DNA of 36,693 bases from Bacillota bacterium (GTDB taxonomy: Bacteria > Bacillota > Sulfobacillia > Sulfobacillales > Sulfobacillaceae). Shown here in pieces: positions 1 through 7,491 of the stretch. How positions within the stretch are numbered: the stretch's first letter is position 1; each line of letters opens with the position of its first letter. Both the position numbers and the translations under genes were made by a program. The notes beneath the pieces are model-generated. The model saw only the letters and a program-made list of their open reading frames with translations, was not told the DNA's origin and did no database searches. The DNA is taken from contig JAJZAN010000024.1 of NCBI GenBank assembly GCA_021799435.1, positions 1 to 36,693 on the forward strand, given 5' to 3'.

Positions 1-2
1 CG

Positions 3-593
3 GACAGTCAGGGGACGGTACGAGGCATTCTAGGCGATACCCAAGATGCCAACAACGCCATTGTGGCATCCCTCACGCTTCCACGAGTTCGGAATGGCAA
101 GATTGGGCTCTTCGGCACCTCGATGGGCGGAGGGGTGGTGTTGATGCTGAATGGCATGCGGCGCGACATCGCGTACGTGGTGGCAACCAGCCCGTTTGTC
201 GGGTGGACCACATGGGGGCGCTGGACCGTCAATCACCCGGGCAACGCCCTCGCTGTGTCCCACTGGCGAACAGCGACCACGGTCTACCATTCGACCAACC
301 CCGAGGCCCCTACCTTTCGGCGACGATCGCCGGACATCACCCGCATGTCCGCCCCAGTCCTGCTATTGCAGGGAACCGGCGACACCGAAGTGGTCTGGCA
401 AACCGTCGCAGCCTTCTATCGCGGCCTGCAGCACGCCCACAAGCAGGCCGAGTTTGTGCTGATTCCCCATGGCACACACGGGTTACACGGACGTTATCAA
501 GCTCAGGCTGACCGGGCGATCCAACAGTTCCACGTCGCGTGGCCTCAGGGTGGCACCACCACTAAATTCGGTGGCGTCACGGGACACGGGTAG
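3..593 (+). CDS. Alpha/beta hydrolase (S9/dienelactone hydrolase-like), 5' partial
   Basis: The reading frame is open from the window edge to the TAG at 591-593, so only the C-terminal 196 residues are present and the true start lies outside. The nucleophile elbow GTSMGGG (Gly-x-Ser-x-Gly) starts about 37 residues in. The preceding DTQDANNAI stretch is typical of the helix before the elbow in prolyl-oligopeptidase-like esterases. The acid is probably Asp in GTGDTEV, and the base is His in HGTHGLHG near the C terminus, giving the family order Ser-Asp-His. It probably acts on an ester or peptide substrate, and the substrate cannot be read from the sequence. About 150 bases without a convincing gene follow. 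The fold assignment is secure; the function is only general. Confidence 0.85.
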   Translation, partial: DSQGTVRGILGDTQDANNAIVASLTLPRVRNGKIGLFGTSMGGGVVLMLNGMRRDIAYVVATSPFVGWTTWGRWTVNHPGNALAVSHWRTATTVYHSTNPEAPTFRRRSPDITRMSAPVLLLQGTGDTEVVWQTVAAFYRGLQHAHKQAEFVLIPHGTHGLHGRYQAQADRAIQQFHVAWPQGGTTTKFGGVTGHG

Positions 594-742
594 TCGACAC
601 CACCAACCGCCTGTCGGTTACGCTCAGAAATTGGTCACGGTGTGGCTCGACATGGATGCCCGATGGTCCCCAACAGTGGATGCTCCGGCACACGAATAGA
701 GAGCCGTTGCGGTGTCAACGCTCGGTTCGCCGGATCGCACAT

Positions 743-949
743 TCAACGAGACTGCGGTTTGCGTTCTTCGTCACGGACAGACTTGGGCGTTAAGACAAAG
801 GCCATGAGTTGCCCAAAGAAGAATCCCACAACCACCCCCACGGGTACCCCGATTGCCAAGTCTGTGGTGAACTTCAAACCCGGAAACACGGCGTTAAGTC
901 CAAACGCCACAACAACCACCCACACTAGGCTGGAATGCCATTTCCTCAT
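743..949 (-). CDS. Small two-helix membrane protein, unrecognised
   Basis: This 68-residue frame starts at an ATG (947-949) and begins MRKWHSSLVWVVVV. It has two hydrophobic stretches (about residues 6-21 and 30-50) separated by a short polar loop, and a charged tail (KSVRDEERKP). That is the shape of a small two-pass membrane protein. The frame is open further upstream, but the extension is polar and overlaps a gene remnant, so the internal ATG is preferred. The ribosome binding site is weak: CGGAG lies only a few bases from the ATG. I do not recognise the family. It could be a chance frame, although the clean pair of helices argues against that. Confidence 0.4.
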   Translation of the reverse strand: MRKWHSSLVWVVVVAFGLNAVFPGLKFTTDLAIGVPVGVVVGFFFGQLMAFVLTPKSVRDEERKPQSR

Positions 950-1025
950 GGCTCCGTGCGGAGGACCACATGGCTGTCGTCTGCTGAGCGACGTACGACC
1001 CTCTGTCTCTGCGTCCCCGGAGTTA

Positions 1026-1160
1026 GCTGTGTCGTATTGGAAACCCGGCCCGGACCTGCGCTTGCGCCACCGCCCATGAAAAACCGTCCAATTGAACCAA
1101 ATAGTTCTCAATCGCCAAGGTGGCTGCGTTGGCCTTCACTAAAGCTTGAACCCCCGCAGG
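1026..1160 (-). pseudogene. Isolated remnant of a C-terminal module (copy A)
   Basis: On the minus strand, directly after the oxidoreductase stop, a different frame reads QPAGVQALVKANAATLAIEN followed by YLVQLDGFSWAVAQAQVRAG and FPIRHS, then a stop. This closely matches the C terminus of the GLUG-repeat pseudogene at about 13943-14090 (IPQGVTALLKTGASTLAIEN, YLVQLDGVSWSAAQAQAADG, FPIQSAK). It also matches the remnant at 6955-7153. There is no start codon, ribosome binding site or upstream domain, so this is the tail of a lost gene. The function of the module is unknown. Confidence 0.6.
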
Positions 1161-1164
1161 CTGC

Positions 1165-2529
1165 CTAGGCACGGCCGGACCGTACGACGCGGAGCCAATG
1201 GTCCGCCGCCATTTGCACCGCATCCCAGGGACTTCCCAAAGGCGGGGTGTAGCTGAGATCGACCTCCAAGCATTGGGCCACGGTCATCTGGTGATACAGC
1301 GCCATGGCAAAGAAATCGATGCGCTTGGCCACCGCTGCTTGCCAGTGCCCCATCATCTGGGCACCTAAGAGGCGACCGGTTGCACGGTCCCCGGTAATGC
1401 GCACTGTGAGTTCGTGGGCGCCGGGATAATAGGCTTTGTGATCCCATGCCGTGAATTCGACCGTTTGCGGCTGATAGCCAGCCGCCGCGGCCTCGTGATC
1501 GCGAAAGCCTGTGCGGGCAATCGCCCAGTCGAACACTTTGACCACCTGGGTCCCGAGCGATCCCGCGAAGTGCGCGTCACCGCCGGCCGCATTTTCGCCC
1601 GCGACCCGTCCTTGCTTATGGGCGGTCGTCCCGAGCGGCAAATAGGTGGGGGCGCCCAGCAGACGATGATAGGTTTCGACACAGTCGCCGGCCGCGTAAA
1701 TGTCGGGAAGCGCCGTGGCCATCGTCCGGTCGACCGGAATGGCGCCTTTCAGGCCGAGGGCCAAACCCGCCTCGCGCGCCAAGTCCGTAACCGGCTGGAC
1801 TCCCACCACCACCAACACCAGGTCGGTGTCCTCCGCGAAGCGGGGAGACCCGGTAACGTGCAATGAGTTTCCGGTTCGCGCAATACCCTCGATCCGGACC
1901 CCCGTGCGGACCGCAATACTGTGGGCGGTGAGATGATCCCCCAGGCGCACGCCCCAGGCCGGATCCACGGTTGGCAAGACGGCCGGCGCCTGTTCGGCGA
2001 CCGTCACCGCCAGCCCGCGGTGCCGCAAGGCATCGGCCATTTCGAGCCCGATGTAGCCCGCGCCAATAATCAGCGCGCGCTGCGGCCGATGGGTGTCCAG
2101 ATAGGCCGCCACGCGGAAACTATCCTCCATACTATGGAGCAGGAAGACCCCCGGCTGATCCACCCCCAAAATGGGCGGCCGAATGGGTTCCGCACCGGTG
2201 CCGACCACCAGCTTGTCATACGGCACTGTCTCCGAGGGCTGGCCTTCCGTCTGCACTTGCACGGTATGCGACGTCGGATCGATGGCGAGAGCCCGGGTGT
2301 TCAACCGCACCCGAATGCCGGTCGATTCAATGTCCCCAAGCGAGCGATGCGCGAGTTGGTGCCAATCGGCGACCTCGCCACTGAGATAGAAGGGCAGCCC
2401 GCAGATGCTATAGTTGGGAAACGCATCCGCGACCAGCATCGTCACGGTGGTGGTGGGATCCACCTCCCGGGCGCGCAATGCGGCGCTGATACCGGCGTCA
2501 CTGCCACCGATGACTAAAATCTGAGCCAT
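1165..2529 (-). CDS. CoA-disulfide reductase/NADH oxidase-family flavoprotein
   Basis: This 454-residue protein starts at an ATG (2527-2529) with AAGGAGG upstream. The frame stays open well upstream, but that part only shadows the OsmC gene. An N-terminal FAD-binding motif (VIGGSDAGISAALRARE) is followed by SICGLPFYLSG, with Cys43 at the position of the single redox Cys of Staphylococcus CoA-disulfide reductase. The NAD(P)H-binding motif is ALIIGAGYIGLEMADALRHR, and YAAGDCVET is the second FAD-contact motif. The C-terminal third matches the dimerisation domain. In this family the Cys forms a mixed disulfide or persulfide with CoA, so likely roles are reducing CoA disulfide, CoA persulfide or polysulfide with NAD(P)H. 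No rhodanese domain is fused. It is the last gene of the arsR-arsB-osmC unit, 14 bases after osmC. Confidence 0.88.
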   Translation of the reverse strand: MAQILVIGGSDAGISAALRAREVDPTTTVTMLVADAFPNYSICGLPFYLSGEVADWHQLAHRSLGDIESTGIRVRLNTRALAIDPTSHTVQVQTEGQPSETVPYDKLVVGTGAEPIRPPILGVDQPGVFLLHSMEDSFRVAAYLDTHRPQRALIIGAGYIGLEMADALRHRGLAVTVAEQAPAVLPTVDPAWGVRLGDHLTAHSIAVRTGVRIEGIARTGNSLHVTGSPRFAEDTDLVLVVVGVQPVTDLAREAGLALGLKGAIPVDRTMATALPDIYAAGDCVETYHRLLGAPTYLPLGTTAHKQGRVAGENAAGGDAHFAGSLGTQVVKVFDWAIARTGFRDHEAAAAGYQPQTVEFTAWDHKAYYPGAHELTVRITGDRATGRLLGAQMMGHWQAAVAKRIDFFAMALYHQMTVAQCLEVDLSYTPPLGSPWDAVQMAADHWLRVVRSGRA

Positions 2530-2543
2530 GTGGAATAACCTCC

Positions 2544-2963
2544 TTAGATGGGCGCCGTTCCGTCGTCCCGCACCACGGTGCCGGACACTGGGATCGCCAA
2601 CGCCAGGGTTTGATAGACGGTGCTGTTGCGCTGCGCCGTCTCCACCAAGCGTGTCAGCCGATCCTCGGCCACGTCGGTATGCACGCGCAATGCATAGGTC
2701 ACCGAGACCAGTTGGGGCGGTTGGTCTTGGCGCACCCCGGTCAGGTGAATGGCCATGCCCGTGACCGGCACCCGCGACAGCTCGGCCACCATTTGGAGCG
2801 CGGTCAGCAAGCACGCCCCCAGGGCCGACAACAGGGTTTCCACCGGATTGAATCCGGCCTCCGGGTCGCCGCGCTTCGCCCCCAGCGTCAACGACAGGTC
2901 GCGAGTGCTGGCGATCACCTGCTGCGCACTCTCTCGGCGCATCTGGACCTCGTACGTTTGCAT
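2544..2963 (-). CDS. OsmC-family protein
   Basis: This 139-residue protein starts at an ATG (2961-2963) with GGAGG close upstream. FNPVETLLSALGACLL (about residues 45-60) is the hallmark OsmC/Ohr helix, with the catalytic-type Cys in the LGAC motif. OsmC and Ohr proteins reduce organic hydroperoxides with a thiol pair and also process persulfides. The second conserved Cys in the later VxGCx helix of Ohr is not evident here, so a hydroperoxidase role is less certain than the fold. It lies 11 bases after arsB and 14 bases before the flavoprotein, so the three are very probably co-transcribed. A role in thiol or sulfur stress is inferred from its neighbours. Confidence 0.82.
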   Translation of the reverse strand: MQTYEVQMRRESAQQVIASTRDLSLTLGAKRGDPEAGFNPVETLLSALGACLLTALQMVAELSRVPVTGMAIHLTGVRQDQPPQLVSVTYALRVHTDVAEDRLTRLVETAQRNSTVYQTLALAIPVSGTVVRDDGTAPI

Positions 2964-2974
2964 CGTCGATCCTC

Positions 2975-4270
2975 CTATCCAATCACCGTGGACCAACCCC
3001 ACAGGGCCAGCAGCGTGACCACCAGCACCGGAATGGTGAGTGTCACGCCCACGCGCATATAGTAGCCCCAGGTGATGCGCACACCCCGCTGCTCCAACAC
3101 GTGCAGCCAAAGGAGCGTCGCGAGGGAGCCAATGGGCGTGAACTTGGGACCCAAATCACAGCCCACCACGTTCGCGTACGCCATCGCCGTGTGCAGAGCG
3201 GAACCGACCGTGGCGTCATGAATCGCCAAGGCATTGATCAGCACGGTCGGCATATTGTTCATCACCGACGAGAGCGCGGCCGCTACAAACCCCGTCCCCA
3301 CAATGCCGGCGACGGCACCATGGGTCGCCAGGGCCGTCAACACCGTGCCCAACAAATGCGTCAGGCCCACGTTCCGCAGGCCAAAGACCACGACATACAT
3401 GCCAATCGAAAACACGACCACTTTCCAGGGCGCGTTCCGAATTAACGACGGGATGGGCACCACCGGGCTCCGATACGCGATGACCAGCAGTCCCACCGCC
3501 GCAGCCCCCGCGAAAATCGCCACAGGCCAATGCAAAAACTGACTGGCGAAATAGCCGAGGAGCAAGAGGGCCAACACCACCCACGCCGCCCGAAAGACCT
3601 GGGGATCCTTAATCGCCGATGCGGGCGATCGCAGCGCGGTGGTAGTCACCGTCGCGGGGATGGCGCGCCGATAAAAGAGGTATAACACCCCCAAGCTCGC
3701 CGCCAGCGCCACCACGTCCACCGGGACCATGCGAAGGGCATAGGATCCGAACCCCAGGTGGAAATAGCCGGCCGACACAATATTGACCAAGTTGGAGACA
3801 ACCAACGGCAACGACGTGGTATCGGCAATGAAGCCGCTCGCCATGATGAGCGCCACGGTCGCCTTGGGATCCAGTTTGAGCGCTTTCGCTTGTTCATACA
3901 CGATCGGTGTCAGAATGAGCGCCGCCCCATCATTGGCAAAAAACATGGCAACCAGCGCCCCGAGGACCCCTAACAGCAGAAACAGCCGGAGACCGCGCCC
4001 ACCGGCCCAGCGAATCATGTGCAGGGCCGACCATTCAAAGAAGCCCACCGCATCGAGAATCAAAGAAATGAGAATGACCGCGACAAAGGTCAGCGTCGCA
4101 TCCCACACGATGCCGACCACCGTGCCCACATTCGACCATGACACAATCCCCAGCAGGAGCGCCACCACGGCCCCGCCCAGGGCGGTCCATCCGATCGAGA
4201 GACCGCGCGGCTGGACAATGATTAGAACCAACACCACCAAGAACAGGCCAACGGCCAGCCCTATCGCCAT
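2975..4270 (-). CDS. arsB: Arsenite efflux permease ArsB
   Basis: This 431-residue, strongly hydrophobic protein has about 11-12 membrane segments, close to the roughly 430 residues of known ArsB. It starts at an ATG (4268-4270) with GGAGGAAC upstream. VAMFFANDGAALILTPIVYE and GFIADTTSLPLVVSNLVNIV are signature segments of the ArsB/NhaD ion transporter superfamily, and the second-half counterpart SVMNNMPTVLINALAI is also present. ArsB exports arsenite and antimonite across the cytoplasmic membrane, using the membrane potential alone or ArsA ATPase. No arsA or arsC is visible in the window. It is placed 46 bases after arsR and is probably repressed by it. Confidence 0.93.
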   Translation of the reverse strand: MAIGLAVGLFLVVLVLIIVQPRGLSIGWTALGGAVVALLLGIVSWSNVGTVVGIVWDATLTFVAVILISLILDAVGFFEWSALHMIRWAGGRGLRLFLLLGVLGALVAMFFANDGAALILTPIVYEQAKALKLDPKATVALIMASGFIADTTSLPLVVSNLVNIVSAGYFHLGFGSYALRMVPVDVVALAASLGVLYLFYRRAIPATVTTTALRSPASAIKDPQVFRAAWVVLALLLLGYFASQFLHWPVAIFAGAAAVGLLVIAYRSPVVPIPSLIRNAPWKVVVFSIGMYVVVFGLRNVGLTHLLGTVLTALATHGAVAGIVGTGFVAAALSSVMNNMPTVLINALAIHDATVGSALHTAMAYANVVGCDLGPKFTPIGSLATLLWLHVLEQRGVRITWGYYMRVGVTLTIPVLVVTLLALWGWSTVIG

Positions 4271-4316
4271 GCCCGTTCCTCCGCACCGATAAGGGGTCTT
4301 GGACGCCGCAACCCCA

Positions 4317-4679
4317 TTATTCCGACACCTTCAGGGAATCGTCCTCTACGGCCCCGAGGACGGAGCACGAGGCTCCCACCTGGTGGCTTCGAAGCCAGGT
4401 CGCCTCAGTGTCCGGGACCGGCAACTCCTGAAGTAAACTGGTGACCATCGGCGGAATGTCCGGCCGCAATGCATAAAAAATCCACGACTTCTCGCGATAA
4501 TCCCGAACAAATCCTGCATACTTGAGCTTCCGCAGATGCTGCGATACCGCCGACTGGCTGATAGGCAGCAGTTCCACCAATTCACACACGCAGGCATCCC
4601 GTACGCTGAGCAACCGAAGAATATGCAATCGCGTCGGATCCCCTAGAGCCCGCCACCGTTCGGCCCACTCTTCGTACAT
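4317..4679 (-). CDS. arsR: ArsR-family metalloid-responsive repressor
   Basis: This 120-residue winged-helix protein starts at an ATG (4677-4679) preceded by a GAGGGGGG tract. The metal-binding motif ACVCEL (Cys30 and Cys32) sits at the start of the recognition region, as in the ELCVCDL box of E. coli ArsR. The helix-turn-helix is ISQSAVSQHLRKLKYAGFV. In the family, As(III) or Sb(III) binding to these Cys releases DNA. A third Cys, Cys105 in GASCSVL near the C terminus, could complete a three-coordinate site. It is the first gene of arsR-arsB-osmC-flavoprotein, and the FmdE-like gene ends 128 bases upstream. Sensing of persulfides, as in related SqrR/BigR, is an alternative suggested only by the neighbours. 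Confidence 0.92.
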   Translation of the reverse strand: MYEEWAERWRALGDPTRLHILRLLSVRDACVCELVELLPISQSAVSQHLRKLKYAGFVRDYREKSWIFYALRPDIPPMVTSLLQELPVPDTEATWLRSHQVGASCSVLGAVEDDSLKVSE

Positions 4680-4702
4680 GGTGATCCCCCCTCTTTCCAT
4701 TG

Positions 4703-4715
4703 AGCATATTAGCAT
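4703..4715 (-). promoter_or_regulatory. Possible ArsR operator
   Basis: The 127 bases between the FmdE-like gene and arsR contain a direct repeat, AGCAT-att-AGCAT, 24 bases before the arsR start. AT-rich repeats in this position are common ArsR targets. No repressor footprint consensus was tested and the repeat is short, so this is a candidate only. Confidence 0.3.
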
Positions 4716-4806
4716 GCAGTGATGAGACGGCGGAAGTCGGGATCCTAAAGCCCCCAACGCCAATCCCTGTATAGCGGGCCGGGCGGTACTGCCTCCCTGA
4801 CAGCGT

Positions 4807-5395
4807 TTACCCTTGGCGCAGAATGCCGCGAAAGAGCACGTCGGTCCTCCGGCCCGCATGATCGTATGGGACAGGCTCCCAGCGAAAGTGGGGCACCGAC
4901 GTCACCGTATACAAGGTGGTCCCCGGCGTCGCTAGCAGGACGGTGCGACGGATAGATGTCGGGGTTTTCGGTCACCCGGACCGTTTCGCCCGTGGTGATC
5001 CGTTGCACCACAAACCACACGCCGGGCTCATTGCGCACGTCCTGCGTATCGAAGCGCACCCGGCCCCCGGTGAGATACGCCGCCACATCCCCGAGACAGG
5101 GACTATTGCGCGACAGCACCCGTAAATCGGTGCGGTCCACAATCCCATCCGAAAACAGCGCATCCAGCGCTAAGGAGAGGGCGAGAACCCCCCGGAATAA
5201 TCCGTCGCAGGCATGCCCATGAAATTTCACCAGGTCCTTCACGAGGATGGTCTTGGTCTCCCGCGCGCAGCGTCCATGACTCGACTCCGTATCTCGCACG
5301 CGAAAGGTGGGGAGATCGGCCTCGGCGGCCCACACGGGCCAATACCAGGACACCCCGTTATCGCCGGTCTGGGCCGGGGTCTCTTGCGCGGCCAT
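4807..5395 (-). pseudogene. FmdE-like cysteine/histidine protein, frameshifted near the C terminus
   Basis: It starts at an ATG (5393-5395) one base after the DsrE-like stop. Residues 51-115 carry the FmdE-family signature: FHGHACDG (His59, His61, Cys63) and SPCLGD (Cys100). FmdE-type domains bind metal and are associated with molybdenum enzymes and sulfur relay. The frame as it stands continues to 4745 and yields a compositionally odd tail after residue 150 (HRPASDAGD...). Skipping one base near 4945 gives a coherent 45-residue end (TVLLATPGTTLYTVTSVPHF, then RWEPVPYDHAGRRTDVLFRG) stopping at 4807, for a 195-residue protein. The frame change is seen in the sequence; that the restored version is the native one is inferred. 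It could be a real mutation or a sequence error. Confidence 0.65.
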
Positions 5396-5396
5396 G

Positions 5397-5747
5397 TTAA
5401 AACGTCAGGACGGTATACCCGTCCCGGGCATAGCGCGAAAAGGCATCCCGGGCAAATTCCGCCCGCACGCCCGCGGCCCGGGCCTGATCGGCCAAGTTCC
5501 AATTGTTGAGTTGATTGGTACACCCGCCCACAAGAATCCCGGCATCCACGAGATCCTGGATGAGTTGGCGGAGTTCCGTGTCGGTCTCACCGAGCACCTT
5601 CAGGCCCTCGGTAAACAAAAACACTTCCACGCTCTCAATGCCATTCTCTTTCCGGGCGTCGTAAATGCGCTTCGCCACGTGCAATCCCGCACTGGCTCGG
5701 CTCGGGTTATCTTGCCCGGACAAAATCACAATCGCCATGTTGGCCAT
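5397..5747 (-). CDS. DsrE-family sulfur-relay-like protein
   Basis: This 116-residue protein starts at an ATG (5745-5747), with GGAG seven bases upstream. It begins MANMAIVILSGQDNPSRASA, followed by a hydrophobic strand VEVFLFTEGL and a Cys in GILVGGCTNQL. This is the DsrE/DsrF/TusD-like fold, in which a Cys in the second half carries a persulfide. Members move sulfane sulfur between proteins. It is immediately followed by the FmdE-like gene and is the first gene of the minus-strand cluster. A possible operator palindrome lies about 180 bases upstream. The fold is fairly certain; the partner is unknown. Confidence 0.8.
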   Translation of the reverse strand: MANMAIVILSGQDNPSRASAGLHVAKRIYDARKENGIESVEVFLFTEGLKVLGETDTELRQLIQDLVDAGILVGGCTNQLNNWNLADQARAAGVRAEFARDAFSRYARDGYTVLTF

Positions 5748-6267
5748 CCATTGTCACTCCTCGATTGAGAAATCCTCTCGTACTCACAGCGGCGGCGGAG
5801 GGCTGGAGGTGAATCATCGAGCGCGGTCGCCCATCCGATGCCATGGTCGCTGGTCGTTCTCGGAACGCGGCGGGACGCTGCAGTCCTGGCCGTCACGGCG
5901 TACACGCCGATCCACACCCATCACTATATTAGTATATACTTATAATGATGAATTGACAAGCTCCATGTCGCGCAAGCGTCCTCGCACACGGACCCCAGAA
6001 ATCCACGGCCTAGGATACACGATCTATTCGTCCCCGGATTTAGAACAACACAAGGAGTTTGATGCCCACGGCAGGCGCAAAATCCTCACGCGGAGGATCA
6101 CCCACTTTTGGCCCTTCGGTGTCCATAGCGGATCGAAGACTTGAGTAGGGGGCACACTCTTCGACAGATGGCAGGCATCTCTCAGGCCCATGCGACTTAG
6201 TGCGTTATGACCCCAAGTGCATGATTAGGAATATGAAGGAATGGAACAAGCGCAAAGTTTCGTCGGG
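5748..6267. other. 520-base stretch without a convincing gene
   Basis: This stretch lies between the DsrE-like gene and the broken toxin gene. It holds the AT-rich palindrome at 5927-5944. A short plus-strand frame (ATG at about 5965, MSRKRPRTRTPEIHGLGY...) has no ribosome binding site and no recognised family, so I do not call it a gene. The region probably contains the promoter of the DsrE-FmdE genes. Confidence 0.5.
5927..5944. promoter_or_regulatory. AT-rich near-perfect palindrome
   Basis: TATTAGTATATACTTATA matches its own reverse complement at 16 of 18 positions, centred on GTATATAC. It lies about 180 bases upstream of the DsrE-like start in otherwise GC-rich DNA. ArsR/SmtB-type regulators often bind AT-rich inverted repeats of this kind. 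No start site can be placed, so the operator role is inferred. Confidence 0.4.
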
Positions 6268-6528
6268 CTAAAGCCGACGGTACACCTCGCCCCGCGGCGC
6301 GATGTCGCTGACCAGAACTTCGTGTGTCAGCTCATCGATTCGATAGACGATACACTAACTACCCACCCGGCCCGACCGCGGGCCTTCAGCATTCGTGAGC
6401 GGTTTGGTAAACGACCCAAGGGGGTTTTCGGTCAGTTGTTCTAGACGGTCCACAATTCGTAGCTGGGCCATCCGATCGAGACGCGCCAAATAACGTGCCG
6501 CGTGCCGCGAGAGAATGATCTCATACAT
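6268..6528 (-). pseudogene. RelE-type toxin, interrupted by an in-frame TAG
   Basis: From the ATG at 6526-6528 the frame reads MYEIILSRHAARYLARLDRM and continues as a RelE/ParE-superfamily toxin up to RSGRVGS. A TAG at 6355-6357 then interrupts it at codon 58. Beyond the stop, in the same frame, the expected C-terminal half continues as IVYRIDELTHEVLVSDIAPR and GEVYRRL, ending at TAG 6268-6270. RelE toxins usually read RVGxYRIxYRID here, so the stop replaces the Tyr codon. The full-length frame of 86 codons is normal for the family. The lost part contains the core strand and C-terminal catalytic residues, so the toxin should be inactive. Confidence 0.75.
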
Positions 6529-6726
6529 CGTGTTGGTGGCGCCAATCCTTGAGGTACCCCCATCGCCCTGCGCGAGCTCGCGCTCACCGCGTTGGACCCG
6601 CTGCCACTCGTCGGGCGTTAGCGTGTCCGCATCGCGCTGAAGCCATCGGATATAATCCACCACCTCATCGACCCACCGGTCGTCCATGTGGTCAATTAAG
6701 CGTCGCAGTTCCTCCTTCGACCTCAT
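6521..6726 (-). pseudogene. Antitoxin of the RelE-type pair, frameshifted into the toxin
   Basis: It starts at an ATG (6724-6726) with AGGAGTGG upstream. It reads MRSKEELRRLIDHMDDRWVD followed by EVVDYIRWLQ, a helical antitoxin-like protein with acidic and basic patches. At a run of five G (minus strand, 6557-6561) the present frame runs straight into the toxin frame with no stop, encoding an antitoxin-toxin fusion. Adding one G gives the ending DGGYLKDWRHQHDV and a TGA at 6521-6523. That TGA overlaps the toxin start by eight bases, a usual arrangement for such pairs. Restored length is 68 residues. The antitoxin family is not identified. The disruption could be real or a homopolymer error. 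Confidence 0.6.
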
Positions 6727-6954
6727 GGCCACCACTCCTTTCTTATCGGATTCATTATCGCAACATCCACATCGGTGTCCAGCGCAGTCGTGCGACACCA
6801 CCGCAACAGTCTACGGCGTCCCCGTAGCGTTGATGCGCTTACACCCCCGAGGGAAGTTGGTCGAGCACGAGAAAAATTTACATCGGACACTACCCTCAGA
6901 ACGCTCGACGACCATCACTGCCAACCTGCTCCAAGCTCACTCCTTGGCAATCAA

Positions 6955-7153
6955 CAAGCTGTCAGGGACTTGATGTGGTGACGGTGGTCGGTCCGCATAC
7001 CGTGAGCTATAGTGGCAACGGCAATACCGGCGGTACAAAGCGGGGGCCCCGACGTTGGCCATCGAGATTTATCTCGTCCAATTCGACGGGTATTCGTGGA
7101 GCGCAACCGAAGCGCAAGCCGCTGCAGGATTCCCGATAGCATCCGGGACGTGA
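6955..7153 (+). pseudogene. Decayed remnant of the C-terminal module (copy B)
   Basis: The sequence reads QGLDVVTVVGPHTVSYSGNG, then after a shift AIPAVQSG, then after a second shift at the GGGGGCCCC run APTLAIEIYLVQFDGYSWSA and TEAQAAAGFPIASGT, ending in TGA. The last part matches copy A (1026-1160) and the tail of the GLUG pseudogene. It needs at least two frame changes and has no start. This is a dead gene end. It lies between the broken toxin-antitoxin pair and the lacI promoter. Confidence 0.55.
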
Positions 7154-7244
7154 GACCCGCGAGTCGAGTCAGCAGTCGTGGCAATGAGGGGCCAATCCGG
7201 CCCAGACGGCGAACGGCACCACGAATGGGCGATGCCGCTCGCCG

Positions 7245-7352
7245 TCACGTTGTTCCGACCAGAATCCCGCGAAAATCCTCCTGGGGCACGCTCCGCCTGA
7301 GCGCCGGGTATTTGACCACCAGCGCGAGGGGCTTCTGTTTGGCGGATGTCAT
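7245..7352 (-). CDS. Possible 35-residue small protein
   Basis: An ATG at 7350-7352, preceded by GAGAGGTG at suitable spacing, opens a frame reading MTSAKQKPLALVVKYPALRR and then SVPQEDFRGILVGTT before TGA. It is short, resembles no family I recognise, and lies in a region rich in gene remnants. It may be a real small protein, the N-terminal piece of a lost gene, or chance. Confidence 0.2.
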   Translation of the reverse strand: MTSAKQKPLALVVKYPALRRSVPQEDFRGILVGTT

Positions 7353-7457
7353 GTTGGCACCTCTCGGGCCATGGCTCTCACCGGCTGTAAACCCCAATCA
7401 AATTTTCGGAACGATACAAAGTTTCCCAAGAACCGCTAAAAATCGATGAACTAAATA

Positions 7458-7486
7458 TTGATCTCCAAATTAAGGATACTTAGAAT
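7458..7486 (+). promoter_or_regulatory. Sigma-A-type promoter of the lacI-sugar operon
   Basis: TTGATC (7458-7463) and TAGAAT (7481-7486) are separated by exactly 17 bases. They lie about 120 bases before the lacI start, in an AT-rich patch. A start site near 7493 would fall inside the operator array that begins at 7492. The boxes are seen; their use is inferred. Confidence 0.6.
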
Positions 7487-7491
7487 GTAGT

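Noticed and set aside
2530-2982. N-terminal extension of about 150 residues on the CoA-disulfide-reductase-like protein
   Set aside because: The open frame upstream of 2529 overlaps the OsmC gene in another frame and has Arg/Gly/Pro-rich shadow composition. The ATG at 2529 has AAGGAGG and begins exactly at the FAD-binding strand.
4317-4859. Longer ArsR reading from further upstream
   Set aside because: The extra residues are the C-terminal end of the FmdE-like gene in another frame. The ATG at 4679 has a ribosome binding site and gives a normal ArsR length.
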